A stretch of 64,000 nt of DNA from Undibacterium pigrum (lineage in GTDB: Bacteria; Pseudomonadota; Gammaproteobacteria; Burkholderiales; Burkholderiaceae_D), in assembly GCF_003201815.1 (NCBI RefSeq), contig NZ_QJKB01000007.1, forward strand, positions 124,001 through 188,000, read 5' to 3'. Made by a program: the position numbers and the translations under genes. The notes under the pieces were generated by a model. That model was not told the origin of the DNA, did no database searches, and saw only the letters and a list, made by a program, of their open reading frames with translations. Of the stretch, positions 45,311-54,402 are shown piece by piece. Positions within the stretch are counted from its first letter, which is position 1. Every line of letters starts with the position of its first letter.

Positions 45311-45526
45311 TCACTTTTGATGCGGAATCCAGGAACTGGATTTTTTCTTTCTCTCGTTTTGCGGTTTTGCTTTCTGATGCTTATCCCGTTTCCCTTTCCA
45401 GTTTCCAGTGCCTTGAGGCTTGTGCGCGACACTGAAATTTGGGGCCCAACCATCTACACGAATTTGCTCACTGGCATTAGCACTGAACACTGCCATTGCT
45501 AAAAAAATTGGAAGAACGTATCTCAT
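45311..45526 (-). CDS. Small secreted basic protein (possibly truncated)
   Basis: A 71-residue frame with a convincing signal peptide ('RYVLPIFLAMAVFSANASEQ') after ATG 45526, which is preceded by AGGAAT. The mature part starts 'IRVDGWAPNFSVAHKPQGTG' and then becomes a Lys/Arg/Gln-rich tail. The change in character raises the possibility of a frameshift: a second frame on the same strand stays open to 45169. It may be a degraded gene or a true short peptide. Confidence 0.5.
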   Translation of the reverse strand: MRYVLPIFLAMAVFSANASEQIRVDGWAPNFSVAHKPQGTGNWKGKRDKHQKAKPQNERKKKSSSWIPHQK

Positions 45527-45708
45527 TTCTATTCCTGTATTTTAAACAGAGTGTAGTAGGGGGAAAACGACTAGTGATGAATTAAACTATATTTGGATCG
45601 CATATACAATCAATTTTTGATCGTGCATGCAGACACGATGGGCTAGATGCAATTGTATGCACGCAATGAGTGAAAACGATCGTCGTTGTCGTCTCTGAGT
45701 CTGAATTG

Positions 45709-45755
45709 AAATAGCCCACGGTTTCTTGCTAAAGGCAAGCGGGCGCGGGCTATTT
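45709..45755 (-). terminator. Hairpin after the 45811-46257 gene, probable terminator
   Basis: On the minus strand AAATAGCCC (45755-45747) pairs with GGGCTATTT (45717-45709) across a loop that itself holds a small CTTGCC/GCAAG hairpin. The stem ends in T residues and lies about 55 bases after the stop codon. Confidence 0.5.
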
Positions 45756-45810
45756 ATCTGCTGCTTAGGCTGAAATTCAATATGTGGCCGGTATGTGTCT
45801 TAGCTGAGAC

Positions 45811-46257
45811 TTACTGCGGCGGCTTGACTGTCACCGTCAGTTCACGCGAAATACCACCACGTTCGGCGCTGCCGGACTGGGTTCCTGCTCCGCGCATGCG
45901 TTGCAGGCAATATTCGCGGTCTTCTGCGGGGTGGGCATCGCAGCGGCTTTCGCGGTTACGCTGGAGCTGTTCTTCGCTCAGGGTGGTGAGTGTGCCCAGG
46001 CGGGCTTGTTGTTTGGCTGCACCGGCTTCGCGCAGGCAGGTTTCTTTTGCCTGATTGGTCTGGCCCTTGTTACAGAGGCTGCGTTCATACTCGTAACGTG
46101 CGCTGGCACTGGTATCCTGGCGATCTGCCGCCATGCAGGTGCTGGCCAGTACAAAGGATGACATGATGCCCGCAATCAAGCCTGCGGTTTTTCTGCCCGC
46201 AGGCAAGCTAAAAATGTGAGTGGGAATAGGGGTGGTTTTGGTTTGATCTAGTTTCAT
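45811..46257 (-). CDS. Periplasmic protein of unknown function
   Basis: A 148-residue protein with an extended N-terminal signal region ('TAGLIAGIMSSFVLASTCMA', cleavage after 'CMA'). The mature part is polar and helical with two cysteine pairs, 'SLCNKGQTNQAKETCLREAG' and 'SRCDAHPAEDREYCLQRMRG', a CX10C / CX10C-like layout that suggests two disulfide-linked helices. No family was recognised; similar small proteins are common in Burkholderiales. Confidence 0.68.
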   Translation of the reverse strand: MKLDQTKTTPIPTHIFSLPAGRKTAGLIAGIMSSFVLASTCMAADRQDTSASARYEYERSLCNKGQTNQAKETCLREAGAAKQQARLGTLTTLSEEQLQRNRESRCDAHPAEDREYCLQRMRGAGTQSGSAERGGISRELTVTVKPPQ

Positions 46258-46549
46258 GGCATGGCCTCACTGAAATTATAAAGATGTTGTCTATGCGGGC
46301 ATGATGAGGGCATGATTGCATTGCCATCCAGCCTGCAATTATCTTGTCACTGTCCTGAGTGTAGTCTTCATAGCCCCATGCTTCTGCGTGTTAGCGCACA
46401 TTCGCCAATAATTCTTTGCGGCACCAGCTGGATGATCAACTGTGACTTCAAGTATCATATCCGCAACTATACTGCTGATGCCTGCACATGTCAGCCTTAT
46501 TGAAGTACGTCAATATTCTTTATCAAACCACATCAGAAAGATAAAAACC

Positions 46550-47215
46550 ATGAAGCTTGCCACGCCTATCCAATTTGCCGCCTTGTTGCTGGGAACGGTG
46601 TTGCACCAAGGCAGCCAGGCACAACAAAGCACGGTCTTTGGCAAAAAAATGCCAGCCACGGGGCAGGCATTGCAAGACTTTGTTCCATCCGGCTGGAAGG
46701 TGGAAAACCAGGTCAGCGGTGACCTCAATGCGGATGGCGTGGCCGACATTGCCGCCGTGCTGGTAGAGGGCAAGAACACGGCGGATGACAGGCAGCGTGG
46801 CCTGATCGTGTTAAGCGCGAGCACTGGCAAGGGATATAGCGTATTGGGCAGTAACGGCAAACTATTGCAATGTCAGGGTTGCGGCGGCATCAAGGATGGC
46901 GTCAACCTTACCATTAAGAACGGCGTGCTGATCGTCAGCCAGTATAGTGGTTCACGTGAATACTCGGTCTACACCTGGCGCTTCCGCCTCGACGCAGCCA
47001 GCCAGCGCCTGCAAATGATAGGCATAGATGAAGAAGAGGCTGATGGCATGGTAGGCAAGGGTGCTACCGTCAGCACCAACTTGCTGACAGGCCAGCAAAT
47101 CACTGAAAGCTATCAGTATGACGAAAAGCGTGATCGTAAAGTGATACTCAGTTCCAAAAAAGCTAAAGTCGCAAAAAGCGTGACTTTGCTTGAGGATGCG
47201 GTTGGGAGTCAATAA
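46550..47215 (+). CDS. Secreted protein with FG-GAP/XAC2610-like domain
   Basis: A 221-residue protein when started at ATG 46550, giving the signal peptide 'IQFAALLLGTVLHQGSQAQQ'. The mature part has 'VSGDLNADGVADIAAVL', a calcium-loop-like FG-GAP motif, then 'LLQCQGCGGIKDGVNLTIKN' and 'VSQYSGSREYSVYTWRFRLD'. These resemble XAC2610-related beta-propeller-like domains. The longer frame from 46442 has no support. The function is unknown. Confidence 0.72.
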   Translation: MKLATPIQFAALLLGTVLHQGSQAQQSTVFGKKMPATGQALQDFVPSGWKVENQVSGDLNADGVADIAAVLVEGKNTADDRQRGLIVLSASTGKGYSVLGSNGKLLQCQGCGGIKDGVNLTIKNGVLIVSQYSGSREYSVYTWRFRLDAASQRLQMIGIDEEEADGMVGKGATVSTNLLTGQQITESYQYDEKRDRKVILSSKKAKVAKSVTLLEDAVGSQ

Positions 47216-47296
47216 GCGAGCAACTACGATTTGTTGCACTTATCGTGTCCACACTGGCGCAATAATTTTGAAATTTTTTTAAGAAGGAGCACTCGC

Positions 47297-47578
47297 ATGA
47301 GCGAGAAGCTTTTGAGGTTTGTTGAGGAATTCCTTGCGACCGAGTCGAATGCAGAAGTTTTTGCTGATGAATTCATTAAGCGATGGAAAAAGGAGGGCGC
47401 CAGTGGACTCGCACTTTCTGATAATCCGCAATTGAGCGAAGTATTATCCAGCACTTTTTGTCTAGCTGATATGTACAATCCAGATGCAGATCGTGAAAGC
47501 TATGAGTTGGACGAACACAAGTTAAGGGTAGAAATCAGGAAATTGATTGACGGGATTCTGCTTAGATCAAGCGCGTGA
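47297..47578 (+). CDS. Colicin-immunity-like small protein
   Basis: A 93-residue acidic helical protein: 'LLRFVEEFLATESNAEVFAD', 'EFIKRWKKEGASG', 'LADMYNPDADRESYELDEHK' and 'LRVEIRKLIDGIL'. The layout fits the colicin D-type immunity domain, which binds and blocks a tRNase toxin. AAGGAG precedes ATG 47297. The gene is AT-rich and starts a three-gene run that includes a SUKH protein. No toxin gene is near, so immunity against toxins of neighbours is the likely but unproven role. Confidence 0.62.
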   Translation: MSEKLLRFVEEFLATESNAEVFADEFIKRWKKEGASGLALSDNPQLSEVLSSTFCLADMYNPDADRESYELDEHKLRVEIRKLIDGILLRSSA

Positions 47579-47626
47579 ACTACAGACGCCATATCAATAT
47601 ACTCCAGCCTTGATAAAAGAAATCTT

Positions 47627-47872
47627 ATGCAAACACCCCCATACATACCAGACGAAAAAATAGTCGAAGAATTACGAAGACTAAAATCTCTGGGACACCC
47701 GCCGTCTGCTTTGCTAAAGTATTTAAAAGGTGAACTTTCTGGAGCGTATTTTATTAAATATTTCAGAGCCGCATTTGGCATGTCTTTAAAGGCAGCGAAA
47801 CCTGTAGCAGGTTGGTTGGCTATGGGGCTTTCAGATGAAAGAGTTGATCAATTCATTTCTGAGGAATGGTAA
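47627..47872 (+). CDS. Small helical protein, immunity-cluster member
   Basis: An 81-residue protein: 'IPDEKIVEELRRLKSLGHPP', 'SALLKYLKGELSGAYFIKYF' and 'MSLKAAKPVAGWLAMGL'. It is predicted to be all-helical and soluble. Its stop TAA abuts the ATG of the SUKH gene (47873), so translation is likely coupled. No family was firmly recognised, although such small proteins are frequent beside immunity genes. Confidence 0.6.
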   Translation: MQTPPYIPDEKIVEELRRLKSLGHPPSALLKYLKGELSGAYFIKYFRAAFGMSLKAAKPVAGWLAMGLSDERVDQFISEEW

Positions 47873-48442
47873 ATGGATTCCAGATTACCTTTGCTTTCAA
47901 TCAGAGAAATTCAGGCTGGACTCAATAAAGAGTTTGAGCATCTCGAACCAGAGTTAAGTGGATATCGCCTGCTGGAAGGTAATCTCCAATCAAGACATCT
48001 GCTTGATTTGGAACGTGATCTTTCTATCAAATTGCCTGAAGATTTTCGGCTGCTTATTTCGGAATTCGATTTTGGAAATTTAACTATTGGTCCAGTCAGT
48101 TTTGGTTTCTCTTGCGACTATGCAGATATGCTGCTGGAATTGAATACAAAGCTAAGATGGTGGGGCCCTGGTGCACGCCCAGAATCAATGATAATGGTGG
48201 CGAACTCGGATCCATTTGCAATTATGCTAGATGTTGGTAGCGGGCATGTGCTGGCAACGGATGCTGAATTGGGTTATGAAAGAGCTACTCTCATTGCAAG
48301 AAATTTTTCTTCCTTTTTTGCTGGCCTTGGAACGACTGTTTTATTACGGAATCAGACTGAAAATAAGAAAGAATTGGCACAACGAATTGCCAATGAAATA
48401 GGTAGTGATGACTTGGAGTTTTGGAATTTTTTGATGCGATAA
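47873..48442 (+). CDS. SUKH-type (SMI1/KNR4) immunity-like protein
   Basis: A 189-residue protein. The SUKH pattern is 'LDLERDLSIKLPEDFRLLIS' followed by 'EFDFGNLTIGPVSFGF', then 'MIMVANSDPFAIMLDVGSGH' and 'VLATDAELGYERA'. It directly follows the 81-residue gene with no gap. AT-rich composition and company suggest a horizontally acquired immunity cassette. Confidence 0.72.
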   Translation: MDSRLPLLSIREIQAGLNKEFEHLEPELSGYRLLEGNLQSRHLLDLERDLSIKLPEDFRLLISEFDFGNLTIGPVSFGFSCDYADMLLELNTKLRWWGPGARPESMIMVANSDPFAIMLDVGSGHVLATDAELGYERATLIARNFSSFFAGLGTTVLLRNQTENKKELAQRIANEIGSDDLEFWNFLMR

Positions 48443-48461
48443 ACCCTCGTCTTTATAAATT

Positions 48462-48489
48462 CCCCCGTTTGCCATTTGCCAAACGGGGG
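48462..48489. terminator. Hairpin between convergent genes
   Basis: A perfect 10-bp stem (CCCCCGTTTG at 48462-48471, CAAACGGGGG at 48480-48489) with an eight-base loop lies between the SUKH gene and the phosphoesterase gene. It is AT-rich on the left flank, and there is no long T-run. It may serve both directions. Confidence 0.5.
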
Positions 48490-48500
48490 GATCAAGCGCT

Positions 48501-50666
48501 TTAGTTAAAACTGGCAGAGCTGGTATTTGTATTTGTCAGCGTCTGGGTTTTGAAGTTGATGGTGAAGCGGTCGCTGGGTTTGCCTGAGCCCAGTCCTTTG
48601 AGGATGCTGAATACTTGCTTGAACTGGTTTTGGAAAAGCACGTTGACAGCATTCTGGTCTGATGGTTTTCCATCCAGCATGCTGATCGCCGCCGGACTGG
48701 TCGGGAAGGCGTTCATCAACACTTTGTATTGCTTGACGCGGTCTGTGCCCATGTCACGCAGGGCCAGTTCGCCTGCATAGACGGTACGGTGGAAGTCGCC
48801 ATAGAATTCATAGGCAGTGATCTTGGCAAAGTCATCCAGTTTGTAACCTGCTGCGGTGGCCAGTTGTGTGGCTTTAGTAGTAGCCAGTGTCCAGTCGGCA
48901 GTCAATTGGCTGGCTGAGACAGGCGTACCACTGCTGCTGCCTTTGGACATGCAAGTGGCAGTCAGTGGCAAGACGCCGGGGATGTCTTTCAATTGCGCGA
49001 AGGTGACCTGGGTTTGCAATTGCGACAGGATCAGCATCTGTTTGCCATCAAGGCTGGTGGCGGCTTCTTTCATTTCGCAAGGCCAGTATTCATCCATGAA
49101 GCGCAGGCGTGACAGTTCACCAAAATAAAAGCGGGTAAATTCGCCATAGGATTTGGTGGCGAGGATATCCTTGCTCCAGCGTTTGCTGACATCAGCGGCT
49201 AGGCTGCTGTTTTGCAGATAGTCGTACTCTGTCTGGTAATACTTGAAGAGTTCGTTATAGCGTGCGACATTGTTGAGGGACACGGTTTCAATATCAACTG
49301 TATCCTGGTCCTTGTATTTGACGATTTTGTAGGCGGCACCATATACAGCCAGTGAGGGCGACTGTACATTGACGAAGTAATTGCCTGCGGTGTCTTTGTA
49401 ATCATTGCTGCCATTAAAGTGCATGTGGCCGCCCATGTGCAATTGCATGCCGGTGCCTGCCAGTGCGCTGGTGGTTGCCTGCTCAGGCACACGTGCCACC
49501 TGGAAGGCACCTGACTTGAAGACTGCTTTCATAGCGTCAGTCTGGTTGGCGTAAAAATCCATGGTGGGATAATGCGAGAAAGCAATCAGGCGCTTGCCCT
49601 GGGATTTTGCTCGGGCGGTGACGGTCTTGATCCATGCCAGCAAATGTTTTTTGTGCGTCAGTACCTTGTTCCAGCCTGCATTGCCAGCGCCATCAAAGCC
49701 TTTGAATGCCTTGGCATTGAGAGGGTCAAATGCGCTGTTGGGGATGTGGACATTGGCATCAATCGAGAGCAGCCAGACACCCTTGACCGGTTCTACCAGA
49801 TAGCTGGAATCAATGATGCTGGTGCATTTGCTAAATGCCTTGCCCAGGGTTTTTTCGCCCTCAGCCTTGTAGCTGCCGCCTTCGCCCTCGGCGCAGATTT
49901 CAAACTGGCGATTTTTTACGTCGGCGCTGGTCAGTGCTGCATCGTAGCTGTAGGTGGCATTGGCGTAGCTGGAAAACGGCGTTTCCCAGTACACGTCGGC
50001 CTTGTTGGGCATATAGCCAAATTCACCCAGCTGGGCGATGAGTTTTTCGTAACCCATTTCCATGAGCTGGTTGGTACAGGCGACAGTGGCGTCCTGTGAT
50101 TTGCAGCCGGAATAATTGATGGCATAGACTTTTTGTTCTTTGCCTTCTGCCGTCAGGAAATCATTTTTACCCGCTTCATCATCGTCATAAGGCTCATTAG
50201 GATCGTGATTGCCGGGTGCGATAAAGAAGCGCATGCCTTTGGCCTGATACTCTTTCAAGATGGCGGCAATGCCGTCGATGTTGACGGGTTGTGCATCGTC
50301 AGAATAATCGCCGGACAAGGCTACCAGTCTGATGCCGCGCGCATAAGCGTCATCCAGTGCGCCACGGAAGGCGAAGTAGTTTTCATTGAACAGGCGGGTC
50401 GAAGTCAGTTGCGCATACATGGTGCGTATGGTGGCAAATTTGCCGTCACCAGTCGGTATGCCAGAAAACTTGGCATTTTTCAGGTCACCATAAATATTTT
50501 CAAAATGCACGTCAGACATGACGGCCACCGCAGGTGTTTCAGCAATGGGTTCTGGTGTGGGTGCAGCCGCATCCTTGTTGCTGCTACAGGCGATCAATGC
50601 CAGTGGCAAACATAATGAAAGCAATTGCCTTGCAGCTTTGCCTTCGTTTGAAAAACGAAAATTCAT
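48501..50666 (-). CDS. Metallophosphoesterase lipoprotein
   Basis: A 721-residue protein. ATG 50666 follows AGGA at good spacing and gives a lipoprotein signal with lipobox L-I-A-C and acylated Cys27; in-frame ATG 50672 and GTG 50681 are also possible. The calcineurin-like domain shows 'VMSDVH' (D52, H54), 'LVALSGDYSDD', 'FFIAPGNHDPNEP', 'IAFSHYP' and 'LHMGGHMHFNGS', all metal or catalytic ligands. The C-terminal about 250 residues are an extra helical region. It should act in the periplasm or at the outer membrane; the substrate (phosphodiester or phosphomonoester) is unknown. Confidence 0.85.
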   Translation of the reverse strand: MNFRFSNEGKAARQLLSLCLPLALIACSSNKDAAAPTPEPIAETPAVAVMSDVHFENIYGDLKNAKFSGIPTGDGKFATIRTMYAQLTSTRLFNENYFAFRGALDDAYARGIRLVALSGDYSDDAQPVNIDGIAAILKEYQAKGMRFFIAPGNHDPNEPYDDDEAGKNDFLTAEGKEQKVYAINYSGCKSQDATVACTNQLMEMGYEKLIAQLGEFGYMPNKADVYWETPFSSYANATYSYDAALTSADVKNRQFEICAEGEGGSYKAEGEKTLGKAFSKCTSIIDSSYLVEPVKGVWLLSIDANVHIPNSAFDPLNAKAFKGFDGAGNAGWNKVLTHKKHLLAWIKTVTARAKSQGKRLIAFSHYPTMDFYANQTDAMKAVFKSGAFQVARVPEQATTSALAGTGMQLHMGGHMHFNGSNDYKDTAGNYFVNVQSPSLAVYGAAYKIVKYKDQDTVDIETVSLNNVARYNELFKYYQTEYDYLQNSSLAADVSKRWSKDILATKSYGEFTRFYFGELSRLRFMDEYWPCEMKEAATSLDGKQMLILSQLQTQVTFAQLKDIPGVLPLTATCMSKGSSSGTPVSASQLTADWTLATTKATQLATAAGYKLDDFAKITAYEFYGDFHRTVYAGELALRDMGTDRVKQYKVLMNAFPTSPAAISMLDGKPSDQNAVNVLFQNQFKQVFSILKGLGSGKPSDRFTINFKTQTLTNTNTSSASFN

Positions 50667-50875
50667 GGTCATTCCTGTCACAGGTTCGGGGTCACACCTG
50701 GTGCATGTGCATCAGGTGGATAGAGATAGCGGCACTGGTGGCGAGGCGGAAAAGAGCAGCAATGGCCGCCTTCAGTGGCTGGAATTGTAAAGTTGCTTGA
50801 TGACAAGCCTGTGACTATGCTGTTTCAGATGAAGTGTAGCGATGCTGCTTGACATAAATGCGACAGAAGTTTGAT

Positions 50876-52324
50876 TCAAGACACTGAATTTTCAGTGCGC
50901 ATGGAGAGCAAGCGACCCATACCGGCGATAAGTAGCGCTATCACCAGCATCACCCCCGCCACGATAAACGTCATTTGCATGCCAGTTGCGATTGCTTCTG
51001 GTGCAGCTATTCTGATATCGCTGCTGGCTGAGGCCCGGGCAAATACTGCACCCATCAAAGTTGCACCAGTGATGAGACCGAGGTTGCGCGAGAGGTTGAG
51101 CATGCCGGAGACAAGGCCGCGCTGTGAAGTCTGGATGTCTTGCATGACGGCGGTGTTGTTGGCCGCCTGAAACAGTTGGTAGCCGGGCGTGAGTATAGAG
51201 ATGGCGATGATATAGCCAGCGATGCCGAGCAGGGCGGGCAACAGGGCGAGGGCGAATGCGCCTGCAGTCATGGCGACAAGCCCGGCGATGACAGTGGCTT
51301 GTGCGCCCAGGCGGTCAACGATGCGGCCTGCGATGACGCCGCTGCAGGCAGAGATAACAGGACCTGTCGACATGACCAGGCCCACCATGGCGTCGCTGAG
51401 TGCCAGTGCGCGTGACAGGTAAAAGGGGCCAACCACCAGCGTGGCCATCATGACGGTGGCGACCAGGATATTCATGCCCAGGCTGGTGCTAAGGGTGATG
51501 TCGCGAAACATGGCAGGGCGTATCAGTGGCGAAGCGACTTTTGTTTCTACCACTATGAACAGAGCTGCACCCAGCATGGCGGCCAGCAGCAGCGCCAGGT
51601 TGATAGCACCAAAATGCCCGCGACCCAGTGTCATGGCCAAGGCATAAGCTGCCAGGCTCAGGGCCAGCAAGAGTGTGCCGGTATGGTCAAAGCGCGGGCT
51701 GGCTTTATTACTAGCTTTGTTGCTGGCTTGCTGGTCCGGTGGCAAGTAGCGTTGCGCGAGTAGGAAGCTTGCTATGCCCAGCGGCACATTGATAAAGAAG
51801 ATGGAGCGCCAGTGGAGGCTTGCTATCAGTATGCCGCCCAGCGAGGGGCCGAGTGCAGTGCCGACGGCAGACATGGTGCCCAGCAAACCCATGGCGCTGC
51901 CAGTTTTTTCTTTGCTGACGGTCTCGCTGACGAAGGCCATGGTCAGCGCCATCATGATGGCGGCCCCCAGGCCTTGCAGGGCGCGGGCGGCGATCAGCAT
52001 ATGCAGGGTAGGGGCGGCAGCACAGAGCATGGAAGCGATGCTGAACAGGGCTATGCCTGCCAGCAACAGGCGCTTGCGCCCCATCAGGTCGCCCAGGCGG
52101 CCGACGCTGACGATGAGAGTGGTGATGGCAAGCAGGTAGGCGATGACTACCCACTGAACTTGCTGGAATGAGGCATTGAATGCATGGGTCAGAGTTGGTA
52201 ATCCCACATTGGCAATGCTGGTGCCCAGTGAAGACAGCAGCATGGACAGGGACAGGCTTGCCAATATCCAGCGTACTTTGCTGCTGTTGGCATGAGTTGT
52301 CATAGAACTGGATGCGACTTTCAT
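50876..52324 (-). CDS. MFS transporter, DHA2-like drug exporter
   Basis: A 482-residue integral membrane protein with about 14 hydrophobic segments. Motifs are 'VGRLGDLMGRKRLLLAGIAL' (MFS motif A), 'RALQGLGAAIMMALTMAFVS' and 'GPSLGGILIASLHWRSIFFI' (motif C). The family exports drugs or metabolites using the proton gradient. It is divergent from a LysR-type regulator with a 126-base gap, the usual layout for local control. A start at the eighth residue (52303) is also possible. Confidence 0.88.
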   Translation of the reverse strand: MKVASSSMTTHANSSKVRWILASLSLSMLLSSLGTSIANVGLPTLTHAFNASFQQVQWVVIAYLLAITTLIVSVGRLGDLMGRKRLLLAGIALFSIASMLCAAAPTLHMLIAARALQGLGAAIMMALTMAFVSETVSKEKTGSAMGLLGTMSAVGTALGPSLGGILIASLHWRSIFFINVPLGIASFLLAQRYLPPDQQASNKASNKASPRFDHTGTLLLALSLAAYALAMTLGRGHFGAINLALLLAAMLGAALFIVVETKVASPLIRPAMFRDITLSTSLGMNILVATVMMATLVVGPFYLSRALALSDAMVGLVMSTGPVISACSGVIAGRIVDRLGAQATVIAGLVAMTAGAFALALLPALLGIAGYIIAISILTPGYQLFQAANNTAVMQDIQTSQRGLVSGMLNLSRNLGLITGATLMGAVFARASASSDIRIAAPEAIATGMQMTFIVAGVMLVIALLIAGMGRLLSMRTENSVS

Positions 52325-52450
52325 TTTGTGCTGACATGGATGATGATGCCCTGATCATAAGCCTCCACCATCTATGGCGGAAGACGCACGATTTGCACTT
52401 TATTCATGCGTCTGACGCCATGTGACATGAATGCGCGTTACAATAAATGC

Positions 52451-53398
52451 ATGTCTATCCCTGATCTCAATTTATTGATTACCCTCGATGCCGTGCTTGC
52501 CGAAGGTAGCGTGGCCCGTGCCGCAGCCAGGCTAAAGCTCAGCCCCTCGGCCATGAGCCGGGCGCTGGCACGCTTGCGCGAGACGACCGGTGACCCTTTG
52601 CTGGTCAGGGCAGGGCGTGGCCTGGTTCCTACGCCCAGGGCGCTGGAATTGCGTGAACAGGTCAGCCAGCTGGTGCAGGATGCACAGGCAGTATTGCGCC
52701 CGGCAGACAAGCTCAATCTTGCACAATTGCAGCAGGCTTTTACCCTGCGCACCAGTGATGGCTTTGTCGAAAACTTCGGCCCCGCCCTGATTGCCCGCAT
52801 CGGTAAAGAAGCGCCGGGTGTACGCCTGACATTCATGCCCAAGCTGAACAAGGACAGCACGCTTTTGCGCGAAGGCACAGTCGACCTGGAAACCGGCGTG
52901 ATAGGCGATGCCGTCAGCCCTGAAGTACGCACGCGCGCCTTGTTTCGTGACCGTTTTATCGGGGTCATGCGTCAGGGCCATCCGTTGAGCCAGCTTGCGA
53001 TGACGCCAGCAGTGTATGCATCAGGCCAGCATGTGCTGGTGGCACGCCGCAGCCAGAGCAAGGGGCCACTGGCAGAAGCGCTCAAACCCTATGGGCTGGA
53101 GCGCGATGTCGTGACCACTGTTGGCGGTTTTTCTGCGGCCCTGGCACTGGCGCGCGCATCAGATTTGATCGCCACTGTGCCTGAAAGGCATACCGGCAAT
53201 TTGCGTGCTGGCATGCATAGTTTTGCGCTGCCATTTCCAAGCCAGGAAATTACCGTATCCATGCTCTGGCACCCGCGCATGGATGCCGACCCTGCCCATC
53301 GCTGGTTACGCAATTGCGTGTGGGAAGTATGCGCAGGGCAGGATGTTGATGCCACGAGCAAACAAGCAAAAGAGGCCAGTGGGACTGCTTCCTTGTAG
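52451..53398 (+). CDS. LysR-family transcriptional regulator
   Basis: A 315-residue regulator. The N-terminal winged helix-turn-helix is 'NLLITLDAVLAEGSVARAAA', 'RLKLSPSAMSRALARLRETT', 'GDPLLVRAGRGLVPTPRA'. The rest is the effector-binding domain. ATG 52451 matches the family start; ATG 52427 and the 52406 start are further upstream. It is divergent from the MFS exporter and probably controls it from the shared gap. The ligand is unknown. Confidence 0.92.
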   Translation: MSIPDLNLLITLDAVLAEGSVARAAARLKLSPSAMSRALARLRETTGDPLLVRAGRGLVPTPRALELREQVSQLVQDAQAVLRPADKLNLAQLQQAFTLRTSDGFVENFGPALIARIGKEAPGVRLTFMPKLNKDSTLLREGTVDLETGVIGDAVSPEVRTRALFRDRFIGVMRQGHPLSQLAMTPAVYASGQHVLVARRSQSKGPLAEALKPYGLERDVVTTVGGFSAALALARASDLIATVPERHTGNLRAGMHSFALPFPSQEITVSMLWHPRMDADPAHRWLRNCVWEVCAGQDVDATSKQAKEASGTASL

Positions 53399-53437
53399 AA
53401 TGAGCATGTTTTTACTTCACTCTACGGACGTAACAGT

Positions 53438-54007
53438 ATGAAATTCTGGAAAAACGTCGCATTCCTGGCATGTATGGGCGTGGCTGGTCTGGCCTGTGCC
53501 TCAGCCGCCGCAACTGTCGCAACTATTCAGCCCAACACCAAAGCAGGTAGCTACGTAGGGACGAGCAGCCTGCCTTGCGGTGATCTGGATGTACGCATAG
53601 AGACTTTTTGCGAGCTTGACGATGCCGGGAAAAATGGCTGTTTCCTGCAAAAGCTGAATATCCGGCACAAGCCCAGTGGCAAGGAAAAGAATAAGCTATA
53701 CCTGTATGAAAATTATCAGCAAGACCGTTCCCTGATTATGAGCATGGTGTGCGTGAAAGCGCGCGGCAAGGACAGGCTGGTGCTGGAAGCCAGCAATCTG
53801 GGTAGTTGCAAGGTCTGTGAATGGGAAGATTATTTTTCTGCCGAAGGTGCGTTCCTTGGTTCCAGCCGCGCAATTCATGGCGCAACAAATTTCAAACCCA
53901 GGGCTTTGCCTGGCAATTTCTATGAAAAAAATGGGCTGCTGCTGGATAAGCAGGATCACTTTACCGAGACGGGCAGGGTGAACGTGAGTTATGTTCCAGG
54001 TAAATAA
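53438..54007 (+). CDS. Periplasmic protein of unknown function
   Basis: A 189-residue protein with a signal peptide ('NVAFLACMGVAGLACASAAA'). The mature part has six cysteines, including 'SSLPCGDLDVRIETFCELDD' and 'NLGSCKVCEWEDYF', and a beta-rich look. It may form disulfides. No family was recognised. It lies 39 bases after the LysR gene, and a small membrane protein follows 13 bases later. Confidence 0.68.
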   Translation: MKFWKNVAFLACMGVAGLACASAAATVATIQPNTKAGSYVGTSSLPCGDLDVRIETFCELDDAGKNGCFLQKLNIRHKPSGKEKNKLYLYENYQQDRSLIMSMVCVKARGKDRLVLEASNLGSCKVCEWEDYFSAEGAFLGSSRAIHGATNFKPRALPGNFYEKNGLLLDKQDHFTETGRVNVSYVPGK

Positions 54008-54020
54008 ACCAGCTTAGCTG

Positions 54021-54356
54021 ATGAGCATGAATAAAAACCGCATGAACAAGAGCGCGGACAAAGAGCAGCTTGAAGATACGGCAGGTTTTCAATTTTTTGA
54101 AACGCTGTTGTTTATCATTACTATCGCGTTGTTCTTCTTTGTCGGAGAAAAGGCAAGTATACGTTTCTCAGGCTTCGTGATGCTATTTTTTGCCTGCCGC
54201 ACTTTGTTGATAAGACGTTTGCCATATGGGATAGAAGGGCAAGAGCCTATGGGTTATCTGACTGGTATTCCTGCAATTATTTCTGGACTGATCGGATTAC
54301 TGCTTGCTGCCCTCATGATCTTTCGACCTGCTCAGGTGCTGGATTTTTTTCGCTAG
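54021..54356 (+). CDS. Small membrane protein of unknown function
   Basis: A 111-residue protein with a polar N-terminus and about three hydrophobic segments ('TLLFIITIALFFFVGEKA', 'FSGFVMLFFACRTLLI', 'IPAIISGLIGLLLAALMIF'). It starts 13 bases after the preceding gene. No family was recognised. Confidence 0.65.
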   Translation: MSMNKNRMNKSADKEQLEDTAGFQFFETLLFIITIALFFFVGEKASIRFSGFVMLFFACRTLLIRRLPYGIEGQEPMGYLTGIPAIISGLIGLLLAALMIFRPAQVLDFFR

Positions 54357-54402
54357 CTGGCCTGGCGATAACACGCATCCCATTCCCATTTTCAGAGGCA
54401 AT

